The notes: generated by a model from the sequence alone, not told the origin. 64,000 nt of DNA from UBA2336 sp964419145 (GCA_964419145.1 CAYQOM010000001.1:806001-870000); one strand, 5' to 3'. Counted from the first letter of the stretch, positions 36,009 through 45,919 are shown. Made by a program: numbers and translations.

Positions 36009-37349
36009 TTAATCCCGTTCGAACGTGAGCCTTTTGCCCATACGGCTTTCATTAAGTTGACCATTTTCATAAGCCAAATGCCCCGAAATAAAGGTATGGG
36101 TGACACATGATTTAAAGGTCACCCCTTCAAAGGGCGACCACTTGCATTTGGCAAGGATATTCTCCCGGTTAACCGTCCACGGGTTGTTTAGGTCAACCAG
36201 CACCAAATCGGCAAAGTAGCCTTCACGGATAAATCCGCGTTTTTCTACCTGAAAAAGAATAGCCGGGTTGTGGGCCGTTTTTTTAGCGATCCACTCGAGT
36301 GAAACTTGCCCGCGGTGATAGAACTCCAGTAATGCTGTTAAACTATGTTGCACCAACGGTCCGCCAGAAGGGGCCTTGAAATAGGTTTGTTGTTTTTCCT
36401 CCCACGTGTGTGGAGCATGATCGGTAGCGATTACATCAATGCGGTCATCGAGAAGCCCCTGAAGAATCGCTTTCTGGTCGACTTCAGTTTTAATAGCCGG
36501 ATTCCATTTTATGCGTGTGCCGAGGCGATCATAATCAGCATCATTAAACCACAAGTGATGAATGCAAGCTTCAGCTGTGATTTTCTTTTTGTTTAACGGA
36601 ATCGAGTTGTCAAAGAGTGGAACTTCTTTGGCCGTGGAGATGTGCAGGATGTGCAAACGCGTACCAAACTTTTTGGCCAGTTCAACGGCAAAGGAAGAGG
36701 ATTTGTAACAAGCCTCTTCACTGCGGATGTCTGGGTGATATTTTACAGGCATGTCTTCACCGTATTTCTCGCGGTAGTCGGCTGTATTTTTTAGAATGGT
36801 GGCTTCATCTTCGCAATGTGTAGCGATGAGAAATGGAACCTTTGCAAACAGATTCTCCAATGTTTTGGGATTATCAACCAGCAGGTTGCCAGTAGAGGAG
36901 CCCATGAAAATTTTTAAACCGCACACTTTCTTGGCATCTGTTCTTAATACCTCATCGAGATTGTCGTTTGAGGTGCCCATGAAGAACGAATAGTTTGCCA
37001 ATGAATCGCGCGAAGCAATGTTGTACTTATCTTCCAGCAGTTGTTGTGTAAAGGCGGGCGGGAATGTGTTGGGCATCTCCATATAACTCGTAACGCCACC
37101 GGCAACCGCAGCGCGTGATTCTGTGAATATGGTGGCTTTATGTGTGAGGCCGGGCTCACGAAAATGTACTTGATCGTCTATCAATCCTGGAAACAGGTAC
37201 TTTCCATTTGCATCAATCACCACATCGGCCACATGTACAGACAAATCAGCACCAATGGCTTCAATGTATTCACCCCTGATCAGCACCTCACCCTGAAAGA
37301 CCTTGCCTTCATTGACTATATTTGCATTGACGATTCTTGTCGATTTCAT
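36009..37349 (-). CDS. pyrC: Dihydroorotase (type I-like)
   Basis: Amidohydrolase that cyclises carbamoyl-aspartate to dihydroorotate in pyrimidine synthesis. The ATG at 37349 (MKSTRIVNANIVNEG) gives 446 residues; the longer frame adds an unrelated 20-residue tail. The metal-binding motif reads DDQVHFREPG, with Gln in place of the first His of the usual HxH. The remaining pieces are normal: IFMGSSTGN with a Lys candidate for carboxylation, THCEDEA, LHILHIST and the catalytic VIATDHAPHT. I believe the Gln form recurs among Bacteroidota enzymes, so it may be a subfamily feature. The gene is divergent from the DEAD-box helicase gene, with only about 20 bases between starts. Confidence 0.9.
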   Translation of the reverse strand: MKSTRIVNANIVNEGKVFQGEVLIRGEYIEAIGADLSVHVADVVIDANGKYLFPGLIDDQVHFREPGLTHKATIFTESRAAVAGGVTSYMEMPNTFPPAFTQQLLEDKYNIASRDSLANYSFFMGTSNDNLDEVLRTDAKKVCGLKIFMGSSTGNLLVDNPKTLENLFAKVPFLIATHCEDEATILKNTADYREKYGEDMPVKYHPDIRSEEACYKSSSFAVELAKKFGTRLHILHISTAKEVPLFDNSIPLNKKKITAEACIHHLWFNDADYDRLGTRIKWNPAIKTEVDQKAILQGLLDDRIDVIATDHAPHTWEEKQQTYFKAPSGGPLVQHSLTALLEFYHRGQVSLEWIAKKTAHNPAILFQVEKRGFIREGYFADLVLVDLNNPWTVNRENILAKCKWSPFEGVTFKSCVTHTFISGHLAYENGQLNESRMGKRLTFERD

Positions 37350-37368
37350 ACTGTAAAAATACGCCCGC

Positions 37369-38631
37369 ATGGCAGCAATTTCATCTTTTGAAGATTTTAA
37401 ATTAAACAAGCAGTTGCTGAATGCGATAACCGATGCCGGTTTTGATCGTCCAACGGAAATTCAACAAAAATGCATTCCCATACTGATGGGCGGTCAGGAG
37501 GTGATTGGCATTGCCCAAACCGGTACGGGCAAAACGGCAGCCTATGTTATTCCGGTGCTGATGAAGGTACGTTATGCACAGGGAACCGAACCGAGAGCCA
37601 TTATTTTGGCACCTACCAAAGAACTCACCATTCAGATTGCCGAGCACACCAAACAACTGGCAAAATACACTGATCTGCGTATTCTTCCGATCTATGGTGG
37701 TGTGGGACCAAAGACACAAATCGAAGCCGTCCAGCAAGGGGTGGATATTCTGGTGGCCACACCCGGAAGATTCATGGAGCTGTATCTGAAAGGCGATCTT
37801 CCCACGAAGCAAATCAAAACCCTGGTATTGGACGAAGCCGACCGCATGATGGACATGGGTTTTATGCCGCAGCTGCGGAAGATATTTGAGGTGATCCCGA
37901 ATAAGCGGCAGAATATGTTGTTCTCGGCTACGTTTAACCCACGTGTTGAGAAATTATCGGCTGAATTCTTAGAGTTCCCAATTCGCATTGAAGTAACGCC
38001 TCCTGCTACTGCCGCCAGCCAGGTACACCAGGAAGTGTATTACGTGCCCAACCTGAAAACGAAAATCAATTTTTTGGAGCATCTGCTCTCCGATCGTGAA
38101 ACGTTTACCCGTGTGATGATCTTCACACGCAATAAAGGCACAGCCGACAACGTGTTTCATTACCTCGACCGGAAAGGACTTGGTCCGGTTCGGGTTATTC
38201 ATTCCAACAAGGGTCAGAACAGCCGCATCAATGCAGTAAATGAATTTAAAGAAGGCAACCTTCGGATTTTGGTTTCAACCGATGTAACGGCACGCGGCAT
38301 TGATGTAACCGGTGTGTCGCATGTGATTAATTTTGATGTGCCCGTAGTGTATGATGATTATGTTCACCGCATTGGCCGCACCGGTCGCGCGTTTCATGAA
38401 GGCACAGCCATCACCTTTGTAACCGATGCTGAAATGTATCACATCAAAAAAATAGAACGATTAATCCGTGAACAGATTCCGGTAAAGCGCATACCCAAAG
38501 CGGTAGAGATTACCGAGACTTCCTTTGAAGAGGCGCAAGCCATGGCCCGGGAAATAGACCGGCAGAAGCGCAAAGAAAACCCGGATTTTAAAGGGGCGTT
38601 TCATGAAAAGGGGAAAGCAAAGAAGAAGTAA
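37369..38631 (+). CDS. DEAD-box RNA helicase (RhlE-like)
   Basis: ATP-dependent RNA helicase of 420 residues with all core motifs: Q-motif FDRPTEIQQKCIP, motif I AQTGTGKT, Ia PTKELTIQ, Ib TPGR, II LDEADRMMDMG, III SAT, IV VMIFTRN, V STDVTARGID and VI HRIGRTGR. The C-terminal tail is short and Lys-rich (AFHEKGKAKKK) rather than an RNA-binding domain, which fits RhlE-type proteins in ribosome assembly or RNA decay. Confidence 0.94.
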   Translation: MAAISSFEDFKLNKQLLNAITDAGFDRPTEIQQKCIPILMGGQEVIGIAQTGTGKTAAYVIPVLMKVRYAQGTEPRAIILAPTKELTIQIAEHTKQLAKYTDLRILPIYGGVGPKTQIEAVQQGVDILVATPGRFMELYLKGDLPTKQIKTLVLDEADRMMDMGFMPQLRKIFEVIPNKRQNMLFSATFNPRVEKLSAEFLEFPIRIEVTPPATAASQVHQEVYYVPNLKTKINFLEHLLSDRETFTRVMIFTRNKGTADNVFHYLDRKGLGPVRVIHSNKGQNSRINAVNEFKEGNLRILVSTDVTARGIDVTGVSHVINFDVPVVYDDYVHRIGRTGRAFHEGTAITFVTDAEMYHIKKIERLIREQIPVKRIPKAVEITETSFEEAQAMAREIDRQKRKENPDFKGAFHEKGKAKKK

Positions 38632-38633
38632 TT

Positions 38634-39722
38634 GTGAGAAGTGTAGCTGCATGCATTTTATTTCTTTTTTCACCTTTTGCTTTTGCACAGGTTGCCAACG
38701 ATAAAATTGATAACCGTATTGAATTGCATCTGGATTCTGTTCCGGTTTATTCCAACACCTATAATGCAACTGTTGAGTGGAGTTGTATTAACCGAGCGCT
38801 TACCAACAGTTGCCTGGTTTACCATAACGACCAATGGTTTTATTTTACGCCAACCGATTCAAGGAAGCAGTACCTGAATATTACAAATCAACAGTGTAAA
38901 AATTTCAAAGGTGTGCAGGTTGTGATCATAGAAGGCAATCCGTGCGAAACGCAAACCTATCAATTAATCCACTGCACTTCATTTACCGATCAGAACGATA
39001 CGTTTATTGAATTGGATTATCTCAAGCCCGGTGTACAATGCCTGGTACTGATTGATGGTTTTCTGGGTGATCAATGCGATTTTGAAATTCAGTTCAGTAC
39101 ATGGCCATCAGGAATTCCGGTACACCGGGATAGTAAGGACACGCTTTCGCTTCGGGTTGAACAAGATAAGCACCTGGTGAGCCTTCAGTGGGGTGCAAAT
39201 CAATCACAGTTGGATGCGTTGGATCATTTTGAAATTTTCCGTCAGCAAGTAAATGTCCCCAAAGCAGTGGAACTTGCAGAAATTTCTATCTCAACCAATG
39301 CGTTGGGAACGCACATGGAGTACTACGCGTATACCGACAGTCTCTCCGAGCCTGGTTTGTTTGTATATCGGATAATAGGTGTAACAAAGTCTGATAACGA
39401 ACGGATTATACTGGATGAAACCCGAGTTGATTTTTTTTCAACAAAACCTACTCAGACAATTATTGAACGTGTCATTCAATTTCCGGTAACTTTTTCGGGG
39501 CCTGTCGAAATTGTGGTTTCTGATGCCATCAAAGGAACGGCACTTTTCGGAACAACTATAAAGGCTGATCAAAACCGTTTAGTGCCATTGGATGTAACCC
39601 ATCTTGTTAATCGCGGTTATCGGTTTTTTCGGATAAAGGCAACTCACGTAAAATCCAGGAATGCGTTTACGCAAACCTATGCATTGAGTGATGAGGGGGA
39701 GTGGATAGTGGTGCCTAAATAA
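38634..39722 (+). CDS. Secreted protein of unknown function with FN3-like region
   Basis: A 362-residue exported protein starting at GTG (38634), two bases after the helicase stop. The signal peptide is short and ends FAFAQ. Residues 20-160 contain several cysteines (WSCINR, NSCLVY, QQCKNF, NPCETQ) that could form disulfides in a beta-rich domain. Residues 165-270 read like a fibronectin type III fold (VSLQWGANQSQLDALDHFEIF). The C-terminal part has alternating beta strands and resembles sorting or interaction domains but has no recognised motif. Function unknown. Confidence 0.75.
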   Translation: MRSVAACILFLFSPFAFAQVANDKIDNRIELHLDSVPVYSNTYNATVEWSCINRALTNSCLVYHNDQWFYFTPTDSRKQYLNITNQQCKNFKGVQVVIIEGNPCETQTYQLIHCTSFTDQNDTFIELDYLKPGVQCLVLIDGFLGDQCDFEIQFSTWPSGIPVHRDSKDTLSLRVEQDKHLVSLQWGANQSQLDALDHFEIFRQQVNVPKAVELAEISISTNALGTHMEYYAYTDSLSEPGLFVYRIIGVTKSDNERIILDETRVDFFSTKPTQTIIERVIQFPVTFSGPVEIVVSDAIKGTALFGTTIKADQNRLVPLDVTHLVNRGYRFFRIKATHVKSRNAFTQTYALSDEGEWIVVPK

Positions 39723-39754
39723 AAAATCAGCCAACAGATTGATCCGTTGGCTGA
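39720..39754 (-). terminator. Terminator of rho
   Basis: 9-bp stem TCAGCCAAC (39727-39735) and GTTGGCTGA (39746-39754), loop of 10 bases. On the minus strand TTTTTTATTT follows. It lies between the convergent ends of rho and the 362-residue protein gene. Confidence 0.85.
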
Positions 39755-39783
39755 ATATATTGGAGATAATTAATTATCTAGTT

Positions 39784-41331
39784 TTACCCGTTCATCGATA
39801 ACAAGAACTCTTCGTTATTACGGGTTCCTTTCATCTTCTGCAGCAGGAATTCCATCGCTTCGTTGCTATTCATGTCGCTCATAAACTTGCGGAGTATCCA
39901 CACGCGCTGAAGTTCTTCTTCCTTCATCAACAGGTCTTCACGTCTGGTGCCTGAAGCAGGAACATCAATGGCTGGATACACACGCTTGTTGGAAAGCTTG
40001 CGGTCGAGTTGTAATTCCATATTACCGGTGCCTTTAAATTCTTCAAAGATCACTTCGTCCATTTTTGAACCGGTGTCAATCAAGGCCGTAGCAATGATGG
40101 TCAGCGATCCGCCATTTTCAATGTTACGGGCCGCACCAAAGAAACGCTTAGGTTTATGCAATGCGTTGGCATCCACACCACCGGAAAGAATTTTACCAGA
40201 GGATGGAACAACGGTATTGTACGCACGTGCTAATCGTGTGATGGAGTCTAACAAGATCACCACATCGTGTCCACACTCTACCATGCGCTTGGCTTTTTCT
40301 AAAACGATGCTGGCCACTTTTACGTGGCGTTCAGCTTGTTCGTCAAACGTAGACGCAATCACTTCTGCTTTCACGTTACGCGCCATATCGGTCACTTCTT
40401 CCGGGCGTTCATCAATCAGCAATACGATCAAATAAACTTCCGGATGGTTTTCAGCAATGGCATTGGCAATGTTTTGCAGCAACACGGTTTTACCGGTTTT
40501 GGGCTGCGCCACAATCATACCACGCTGGCCTTTACCAATAGGAGCAAATAAGTCGAGTATACGGGTCGACATGTTGTCGTGTGTGGTACTCAGCCTGAGT
40601 TTTTCTTCTGGGAAAAGTGGCGTGAGGTATTCGAATGCAACGCGGTCGCGGATTTCTTCTGTGGTTTTTCCGTTTACAGATTCAACCTTTAATAGAGCAA
40701 AATATTTTTCTCCTTCTTTCGGAGGGCGGATGGTTCCTTTTACAGTATCACCGGTTTTTAAACCGAATAATTTAATCTGTGAAGGCGAAACATAAATATC
40801 ATCCGGGCTGGCCAGGTAGTTGTAATCGGAAGAACGGAGGAAGCCGTAGCCATCCTGCATAATTTCCAATACACCTTCGTTGTCGATTACGCCATCGAAG
40901 TCGCGGATGTTGGGGCGTGATGCTTGTTGCTGTTGTTGTGGGTTGCGCTCATCATCACGTTTTTCGTGACGTGGCTGCTGTTGTTCAACTTGTTTTTTAG
41001 GGGCGGGTTCTTCGAAGGTGGGGGTGGTGGTTTCCAGGTCGATGTTGATGGACTCTAGGAGTTCATCGGTTGATAGCTCTTTCTCCTGCTTGGGCGTTGG
41101 CGCAACGTTTTCGCGTCTGCGTGGCCTCAGGTTTTTGCCTTCACCCTTACCTTCATTGGAAGGTGCCGATTTTTTTGGAGCCGGGGCTTCCGGGGTGATG
41201 GCCTGCTGGTCGAGTATCTTGTAGACCAGGTCTTGTTTGGAAAGTTTTTTGGCGTTCTTCACGCCCATTTGTTCTGCAATTTCTTTCAGCTCGGAAAGAA
41301 GTCTGACATTCAGATCGTCAATTGTGTACAT
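39784..41331 (-). CDS. rho: Transcription termination factor Rho with disordered insert
   Basis: Hexameric RNA-dependent ATPase that ends transcription. At 515 residues it is about 100 longer than E. coli Rho. The N-terminal helical domain (1-45: LNVRLLSELKEIAEQMGV) is separated from the RNA-binding cold-shock domain (about 145-220: DGVIDNEGVLEIMQDGYGF) by a low-complexity stretch (about 48-140) rich in Pro, Glu, Lys and Gln, including five consecutive Gln. The ATPase core is intact: Walker A AQPKTGKTVLLQ, Walker B VVILLDSITRLARAYN, Q-loop region SGGVDANALHKPKRFFGAARN. About 290 bases upstream contain no other gene. Confidence 0.97.
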   Translation of the reverse strand: MYTIDDLNVRLLSELKEIAEQMGVKNAKKLSKQDLVYKILDQQAITPEAPAPKKSAPSNEGKGEGKNLRPRRRENVAPTPKQEKELSTDELLESINIDLETTTPTFEEPAPKKQVEQQQPRHEKRDDERNPQQQQQASRPNIRDFDGVIDNEGVLEIMQDGYGFLRSSDYNYLASPDDIYVSPSQIKLFGLKTGDTVKGTIRPPKEGEKYFALLKVESVNGKTTEEIRDRVAFEYLTPLFPEEKLRLSTTHDNMSTRILDLFAPIGKGQRGMIVAQPKTGKTVLLQNIANAIAENHPEVYLIVLLIDERPEEVTDMARNVKAEVIASTFDEQAERHVKVASIVLEKAKRMVECGHDVVILLDSITRLARAYNTVVPSSGKILSGGVDANALHKPKRFFGAARNIENGGSLTIIATALIDTGSKMDEVIFEEFKGTGNMELQLDRKLSNKRVYPAIDVPASGTRREDLLMKEEELQRVWILRKFMSDMNSNEAMEFLLQKMKGTRNNEEFLLSMNG

Positions 41332-41618
41332 GTTAAAAAATGAATAGAGTTGTTTTGATGGTTGTTAATCCGGTTGGGTGTTCATCAGAGAAATTTCTGA
41401 AACGCGTTCAATGAAAACAGGGTCGTTTTTAAAGTTCAGCTAAAGTTCAGTAAGCTAGTGCGGTATATATGAAAGGGCTTTAGAATATGCCCGATGACGT
41501 TGCAAGTATAGGCCAAAATTGATTACAAACAAAAAACCTTGTAGAATTTGTTGGGTTTTAGCCCCCTTTCGATCATTCAAAAACCTAATTTTACAGCCGA
41601 ATTTAAAACGCATAGAGT

Positions 41619-42893
41619 ATGCTTCAGGTTTCCATCTTGCGCGAGCAGCGCGACCGTATCATTAAAGGACTTGAAAAGCGGAGGCTGAAAGATGCCGCTG
41701 CGTTGGTGGATCAGGCGATCGACCTGGATCAGTCCCGCAGGGATACTCAAAAACAAGCCGATGATCTGAAGGCAAAATCCAATGCCGAAGCCAAGCGCAT
41801 AGGTGAGTTGATGAAGGCTGGGAAAACTGATGAGGCCAACACCTTGCGTGCGGCTATTGCCAGTGAAAAAGACCAGTTGAAGAGCCTGGAGCAAAAGCTT
41901 GCCGGGTTGGAAGAAGCGTTGAAAATACAGTTGTATAAAATTCCGAATGTACCAGCTGAAAAGGTTCCGGCAGGGGGTGGCGCTGAGGATAACATCACCG
42001 TACATGAACATGGAAAAATCCCACAGCTTGACGCAGATGCATTGCCGCATTGGGAGTTGATCAAAAAATACGACATCATCGATTTTGATCTGGGAATAAA
42101 AATAACCGGTGCTGGATTTCCTGTTTATAAAGGTAAAGGTGCCAAGCTACAGCGTGCCTTGATCAATTTCTTTTTGGATGAAGCCGAGAAAGCCGGCTAC
42201 CGTGAAATGCTTCCGCCCATTGTGGTGAATGAAGCTTCCGGTTATGGCACCGGACAACTTCCCGATAAGGAAGGTCAAATGTATTTTGTTCAAGAGGATG
42301 GACTTTACCTGATTCCAACTGCCGAGGTTCCCATCACCAATTTGTATCGCGATGTTATGCTGACGGAAGATCAACTTCCCGTAAAAAACGTTGGATACAC
42401 ACCCTGCTTTCGCAGAGAGGCTGGAAGCTGGGGTGCGCATGTGCGTGGGTTGAATCGCTTGCATCAGTTTGATAAAGTAGAGATTGTGCAGGTACGCAAA
42501 GCGGAAGAATCGTACCAGACATTGGATGAGATGTGTGCGCATGTTCAGGGCTTGTTGGAGAAACTGGAACTTCCTTACCGCAAGCTGTTGTTGTGTGGTG
42601 GAGATATGGGTTTCAACTCAGCCATGACTTACGACATGGAAGTGTTTGCCGCAGCCCAGCAGCGTTGGCTGGAAGTAAGCTCAGTCAGCAATTTTGAAGC
42701 ATACCAATCGAACCGGTTGAAATTACGGTATAAAAACAAAGACGGTAAAACCGAATTGTTGCACACCCTTAATGGAAGTGCATTGGCGTTGCCGCGGATT
42801 GTAGCCGGCATCCTGGAAAACAACCAAACTCCCGATGGCATTAAAATACCTAAGGTATTGGTGCCGTATTGCGGGTTCGACAAAATCAGTTAA
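41619..42893 (+). CDS. serS: Seryl-tRNA synthetase
   Basis: Charges tRNA-Ser with serine; class II aminoacyl-tRNA synthetase, 424 residues. The N-terminal antiparallel coiled coil (about 25-105) that holds the long variable arm of tRNA-Ser is clear. The catalytic domain has motif 2 CFRREAGSWG and motif 3 LNGSALALPRIVAGILEN. Length is normal. The 280-base region upstream (shared with rho) shows no further ORF. Confidence 0.97.
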   Translation: MLQVSILREQRDRIIKGLEKRRLKDAAALVDQAIDLDQSRRDTQKQADDLKAKSNAEAKRIGELMKAGKTDEANTLRAAIASEKDQLKSLEQKLAGLEEALKIQLYKIPNVPAEKVPAGGGAEDNITVHEHGKIPQLDADALPHWELIKKYDIIDFDLGIKITGAGFPVYKGKGAKLQRALINFFLDEAEKAGYREMLPPIVVNEASGYGTGQLPDKEGQMYFVQEDGLYLIPTAEVPITNLYRDVMLTEDQLPVKNVGYTPCFRREAGSWGAHVRGLNRLHQFDKVEIVQVRKAEESYQTLDEMCAHVQGLLEKLELPYRKLLLCGGDMGFNSAMTYDMEVFAAAQQRWLEVSSVSNFEAYQSNRLKLRYKNKDGKTELLHTLNGSALALPRIVAGILENNQTPDGIKIPKVLVPYCGFDKIS

Positions 42894-42935
42894 TTCGATA
42901 AGTCATCTCCTGAAGCAAGATTTAAACAGGGTTCG

Positions 42936-42968
42936 TTGATTTTTTTCAGGGAAATCTAATGACCTTTG
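42936..42968 (+). promoter_or_regulatory. Promoter-like element before small secreted protein A
   Basis: TTG (42936-42938), 22-base spacer, GACCTTTG (42961-42968): the CTTTG part of the -7 box is kept but the first two positions differ from TA. The same arrangement (TTG-N21-GACCTTTG) precedes paralogue B at the homologous place, which strengthens it. Confidence 0.55.
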
Positions 42969-42985
42969 TATTATCGATTGCGAAT

Positions 42986-43339
42986 ATGATCCTTCGTAAA
43001 TCCATTGTTTTGGTCCGTTTATTCCTCATAGTGATCTGTATTCAGTTTACAGCCCCTTCGGTGTTGGCTGTTCCGTTTACAGACGGGGGAGGTGAGCAAG
43101 ACACGTTACTTCCAATTAAAAAGACCGGGAAACCATTAAGCCCTTCTTCGTTTTTTGAGAAAGCTGAGACAAAGGAAAAAGGAGAGCGGTTTAAATTCCA
43201 TGCGGTTGAAATCGAGGATTTCTCCATTTCTTGTCATTTTCGCGCTCAAACATTTCAAGCATGCAGCACTGATAACCTGATTGTTCTTTATGGGCATCAG
43301 TCACCACTCTTCAGGCTGCATTGTGTTTTCCTGATTTGA
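42986..43339 (+). CDS. Small secreted protein A, head of the dabAB operon
   Basis: A 117-residue protein of a family I do not recognise. The signal peptide is MILRKSIVLVRLFLIVICIQ followed by FTAPSVLA; the start at 42986 is fixed by alignment to the equally long paralogue at 47976. The mature part has a Lys/Glu-rich middle and a strongly conserved C-terminal half: EIEDFSISCHFR, then YGH, then PLFRLHCVFLI at the very end. The invariant His and Cys (SCHF, YGH, LHC) could bind metal. It ends 93 bases before dabA. Two small hairpins lie in that gap (43351-43364 and 43387-43397). It could be an accessory or sensor protein, or a regulatory leader ORF. Confidence 0.75.
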   Translation: MILRKSIVLVRLFLIVICIQFTAPSVLAVPFTDGGGEQDTLLPIKKTGKPLSPSSFFEKAETKEKGERFKFHAVEIEDFSISCHFRAQTFQACSTDNLIVLYGHQSPLFRLHCVFLI

Positions 43340-43432
43340 TTTTAAGGATTGCTGAATCATCAGCATGAGTTCAGATCATAGAATTTGGTCGAAGACCTTT
43401 CTTATCCTTTTAAAAATTAAATATTAATACGC

Positions 43433-45919
43433 GTGAAACACGCTCAGTTTAATGAGCATGAAGCACTGAAGGAACTCAGCCACTATTTACCTGCACAGGC
43501 TCCGCTGAAAGACTTTATCCATCACAACACACTTCATGCTTTCCAGGATTTGCCTTTTGAAAAGGCTACCCGATATGCAGCAGAAATGTTTGGGTATAAA
43601 ACACTGCTCACATTAGAGGAATACCGGTCGTTATTCCATGCCGGAAGAATCAGCGCATCCGTTCTGGAGAAAATAGTTTCTGCCCGAATGGGAAATGCGC
43701 TTGTTGATGTGTGGAAACGGAAACTTTTACACGAAGACTACCCTCCACAACAACCGCCACGGATTGGTGCCCTGCGTTCACGATGGAAAAGGGATTACCG
43801 CATAGACCTTGATTCGCTGGTTCACCCATTCTTGTTTCGGATTCTTTGCAGTTACCTCGATCAGGGAATTTCCATGTGGAGATTTCCGGTTTGGCACAAA
43901 GGTTTTCTGGCGTCTATTCGGGAAATAGAACGCACAAGCCTGACCAGTTTTTTTAAGTCGAAACGTGCAAGGCAATACTTGCTTCAGAATCACAGCCTGA
44001 CCAGCTTAATGCGGGAAGTAGTGGGTAACGAAAAATATTTTAAACAGTATTTATTCGATCAACAGTTTGCCCACCAGGGTTGGTCGGGAATGGTGGCCGT
44101 GATTGAAAGCGACCCACAAGCTTTGTTGGACCGCAAGAAAATCTCGTTGCACGACCTGATCGTATTTGAATTGCTGCTGGAGATTGATGCATTGGATACT
44201 CATTTTGAAGAGGGGTGGACACCGCTTGGACACCTGGCAGGCGAGAGGCCAATCGATTTGTTTGAAGAACTCGGTTCGACAGAATACCATGAGGTTTTGA
44301 TGCTGTGGCAGGAAGCTTTTGAATGGACGTATTACGATGAAGTGCTTCATGGGCTAAAGGTGAGACCAAACATAAAGCAAGATTTAACGAAAAAAACTTT
44401 TCAAGCCATGTTTTGCCTTGACGATCGTGCGTGTTCGTTGAGACGGTACCTTGAGCGACTCGATACTCGTTGCGAAACGTATGGCACGCCTGGCTTTTTT
44501 AATGTTGAGTTCTTCTACCAGCCCGAGCACGGAAAATTTTTAACCAAGCTGTGCCCAGCCCCGGTAACGCCTCAGTATCTGATTAAAGAAAAGGGCACGC
44601 GTAAAAAACATGAGCGTGATGTTCATTTTACCAAGCACAGTCATGGTCTATTCAGGGGCTGGCTGATTTCCCAAACGCTTGGCTTTTGGTCGGCATTAAA
44701 ACTCTTCATTAATATTTTCAAGCCATCCATGAGTCCGGCAACGGCCACTTCGCTGCGGCATATGGACAAACATTCAACACTCACCATAGTGTGTAAACAT
44801 CCTGAGCATCGCGAAAAGGATTTGCAGGTTGGCTTTACTATCTCTGAAATGGCCGATCGGGTGGAGGGTTTGTTAAAGAGCATTGGATTAGTGAAAAATT
44901 TTGCACCGTTGGTTTATGTTGTGGGTCACGGATCGAGCAGTGTCAATAATCCACATTATGCAGCCTATGATTGTGGCGCATGTTCGGGGAGGCCCGGCTC
45001 AGTTAATGCACGCGTGGTTTGTCACATGGCTAATCACAAGGCTGTACGTGAAGTGTTGAGCACACGCGGTATTGAGATTCCTGCAACAACCCGTTTTGTT
45101 GGTGGCTTACACGATACAACGCGCGATGAGGTGGTGTTCTTTGATGAAGAAACACTTTCTCAGGAATTAGCAGAAGCACATAAGCGCAATGTACTGGTGT
45201 TTCACACAGCACTTGATTTAAACGCAAAGGAACGTTCGCGCAGGTTTGAGATGGTTAACAGCAAGCTCAGTATTAACAAAGTGCATGATGCCATAAGGAG
45301 AAGATCGGTTTCGCTATTTGAACCCAGACCAGAACTTAATCACGCCACCAATGCCTTGTGCGTAATCGGTAGAAGAAACCTAACAAGACACGTATTTCTC
45401 GACCGAAGATCATTCCTTAATTCATATGACTATCGAATTGATCCGGATGGAAAATACCTGCTCAATATTTTAAAAGCAGCTGCACCCGTATGTGGGGGCA
45501 TTAACCTGGAGTACTTCTTTTCGCGCGTGGATAACCAAAAGCTTGGAGCAGGCACTAAACTTCCCCACAACGTAATGGGGTTGTTTGGGGTGGCAAACGG
45601 AATTGATGGCGATTTGCGCCCCGGCTTGCCCAGCCAGATGGTTGAGGTGCACGATCCGGTTCGACTCCTCACGATCGTAGAACATAAACCAGAAGTTGTG
45701 CTGCATGTGATTCAATCTTCGCCACCAACCTACGAATGGTTTGAAAATAGCTGGGTTCATTTGGTGGTGATAGATCCGGAAACGCATTCATTCTGGCTAT
45801 TCAATCAAGGTGCGTTTGTTCCCTATGATCCAATGGAGAAGCCCATGTTACAGGCGGATGATCTCGCTCCTGTATTTGAAACCCATTCAGAAAATTTGCC
45901 TGTTTACTTAATCCCCTAA
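43433..45919 (+). CDS. dabA: DabA-type inorganic carbon transporter subunit (DUF2309)
   Basis: An 828-residue, beta-carbonic-anhydrase-like zinc protein that works with DabB in energy-coupled CO2/bicarbonate uptake. The zinc and active-site residues characterised in this family are present with matching spacing: C328 and D330 in FCLDDRACS, H499 in VVGHGSSS and C514 in YDCGACSG. The N-terminus has HHNTLHAF. Translation begins at GTG (43433); no in-frame ATG occurs nearby at the N-terminus. DabB starts 3 bases after the stop. In a heterotroph this pair probably supplies bicarbonate for carboxylases at low CO2. Confidence 0.92.
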   Translation: MKHAQFNEHEALKELSHYLPAQAPLKDFIHHNTLHAFQDLPFEKATRYAAEMFGYKTLLTLEEYRSLFHAGRISASVLEKIVSARMGNALVDVWKRKLLHEDYPPQQPPRIGALRSRWKRDYRIDLDSLVHPFLFRILCSYLDQGISMWRFPVWHKGFLASIREIERTSLTSFFKSKRARQYLLQNHSLTSLMREVVGNEKYFKQYLFDQQFAHQGWSGMVAVIESDPQALLDRKKISLHDLIVFELLLEIDALDTHFEEGWTPLGHLAGERPIDLFEELGSTEYHEVLMLWQEAFEWTYYDEVLHGLKVRPNIKQDLTKKTFQAMFCLDDRACSLRRYLERLDTRCETYGTPGFFNVEFFYQPEHGKFLTKLCPAPVTPQYLIKEKGTRKKHERDVHFTKHSHGLFRGWLISQTLGFWSALKLFINIFKPSMSPATATSLRHMDKHSTLTIVCKHPEHREKDLQVGFTISEMADRVEGLLKSIGLVKNFAPLVYVVGHGSSSVNNPHYAAYDCGACSGRPGSVNARVVCHMANHKAVREVLSTRGIEIPATTRFVGGLHDTTRDEVVFFDEETLSQELAEAHKRNVLVFHTALDLNAKERSRRFEMVNSKLSINKVHDAIRRRSVSLFEPRPELNHATNALCVIGRRNLTRHVFLDRRSFLNSYDYRIDPDGKYLLNILKAAAPVCGGINLEYFFSRVDNQKLGAGTKLPHNVMGLFGVANGIDGDLRPGLPSQMVEVHDPVRLLTIVEHKPEVVLHVIQSSPPTYEWFENSWVHLVVIDPETHSFWLFNQGAFVPYDPMEKPMLQADDLAPVFETHSENLPVYLIP

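Noticed and set aside
42959..42985. Earlier ATG for small protein A at 42959
   Set aside because: The paralogue aligns from 42986 without gaps, the extension has no counterpart there, and the earlier ATG overlaps the promoter-like element.
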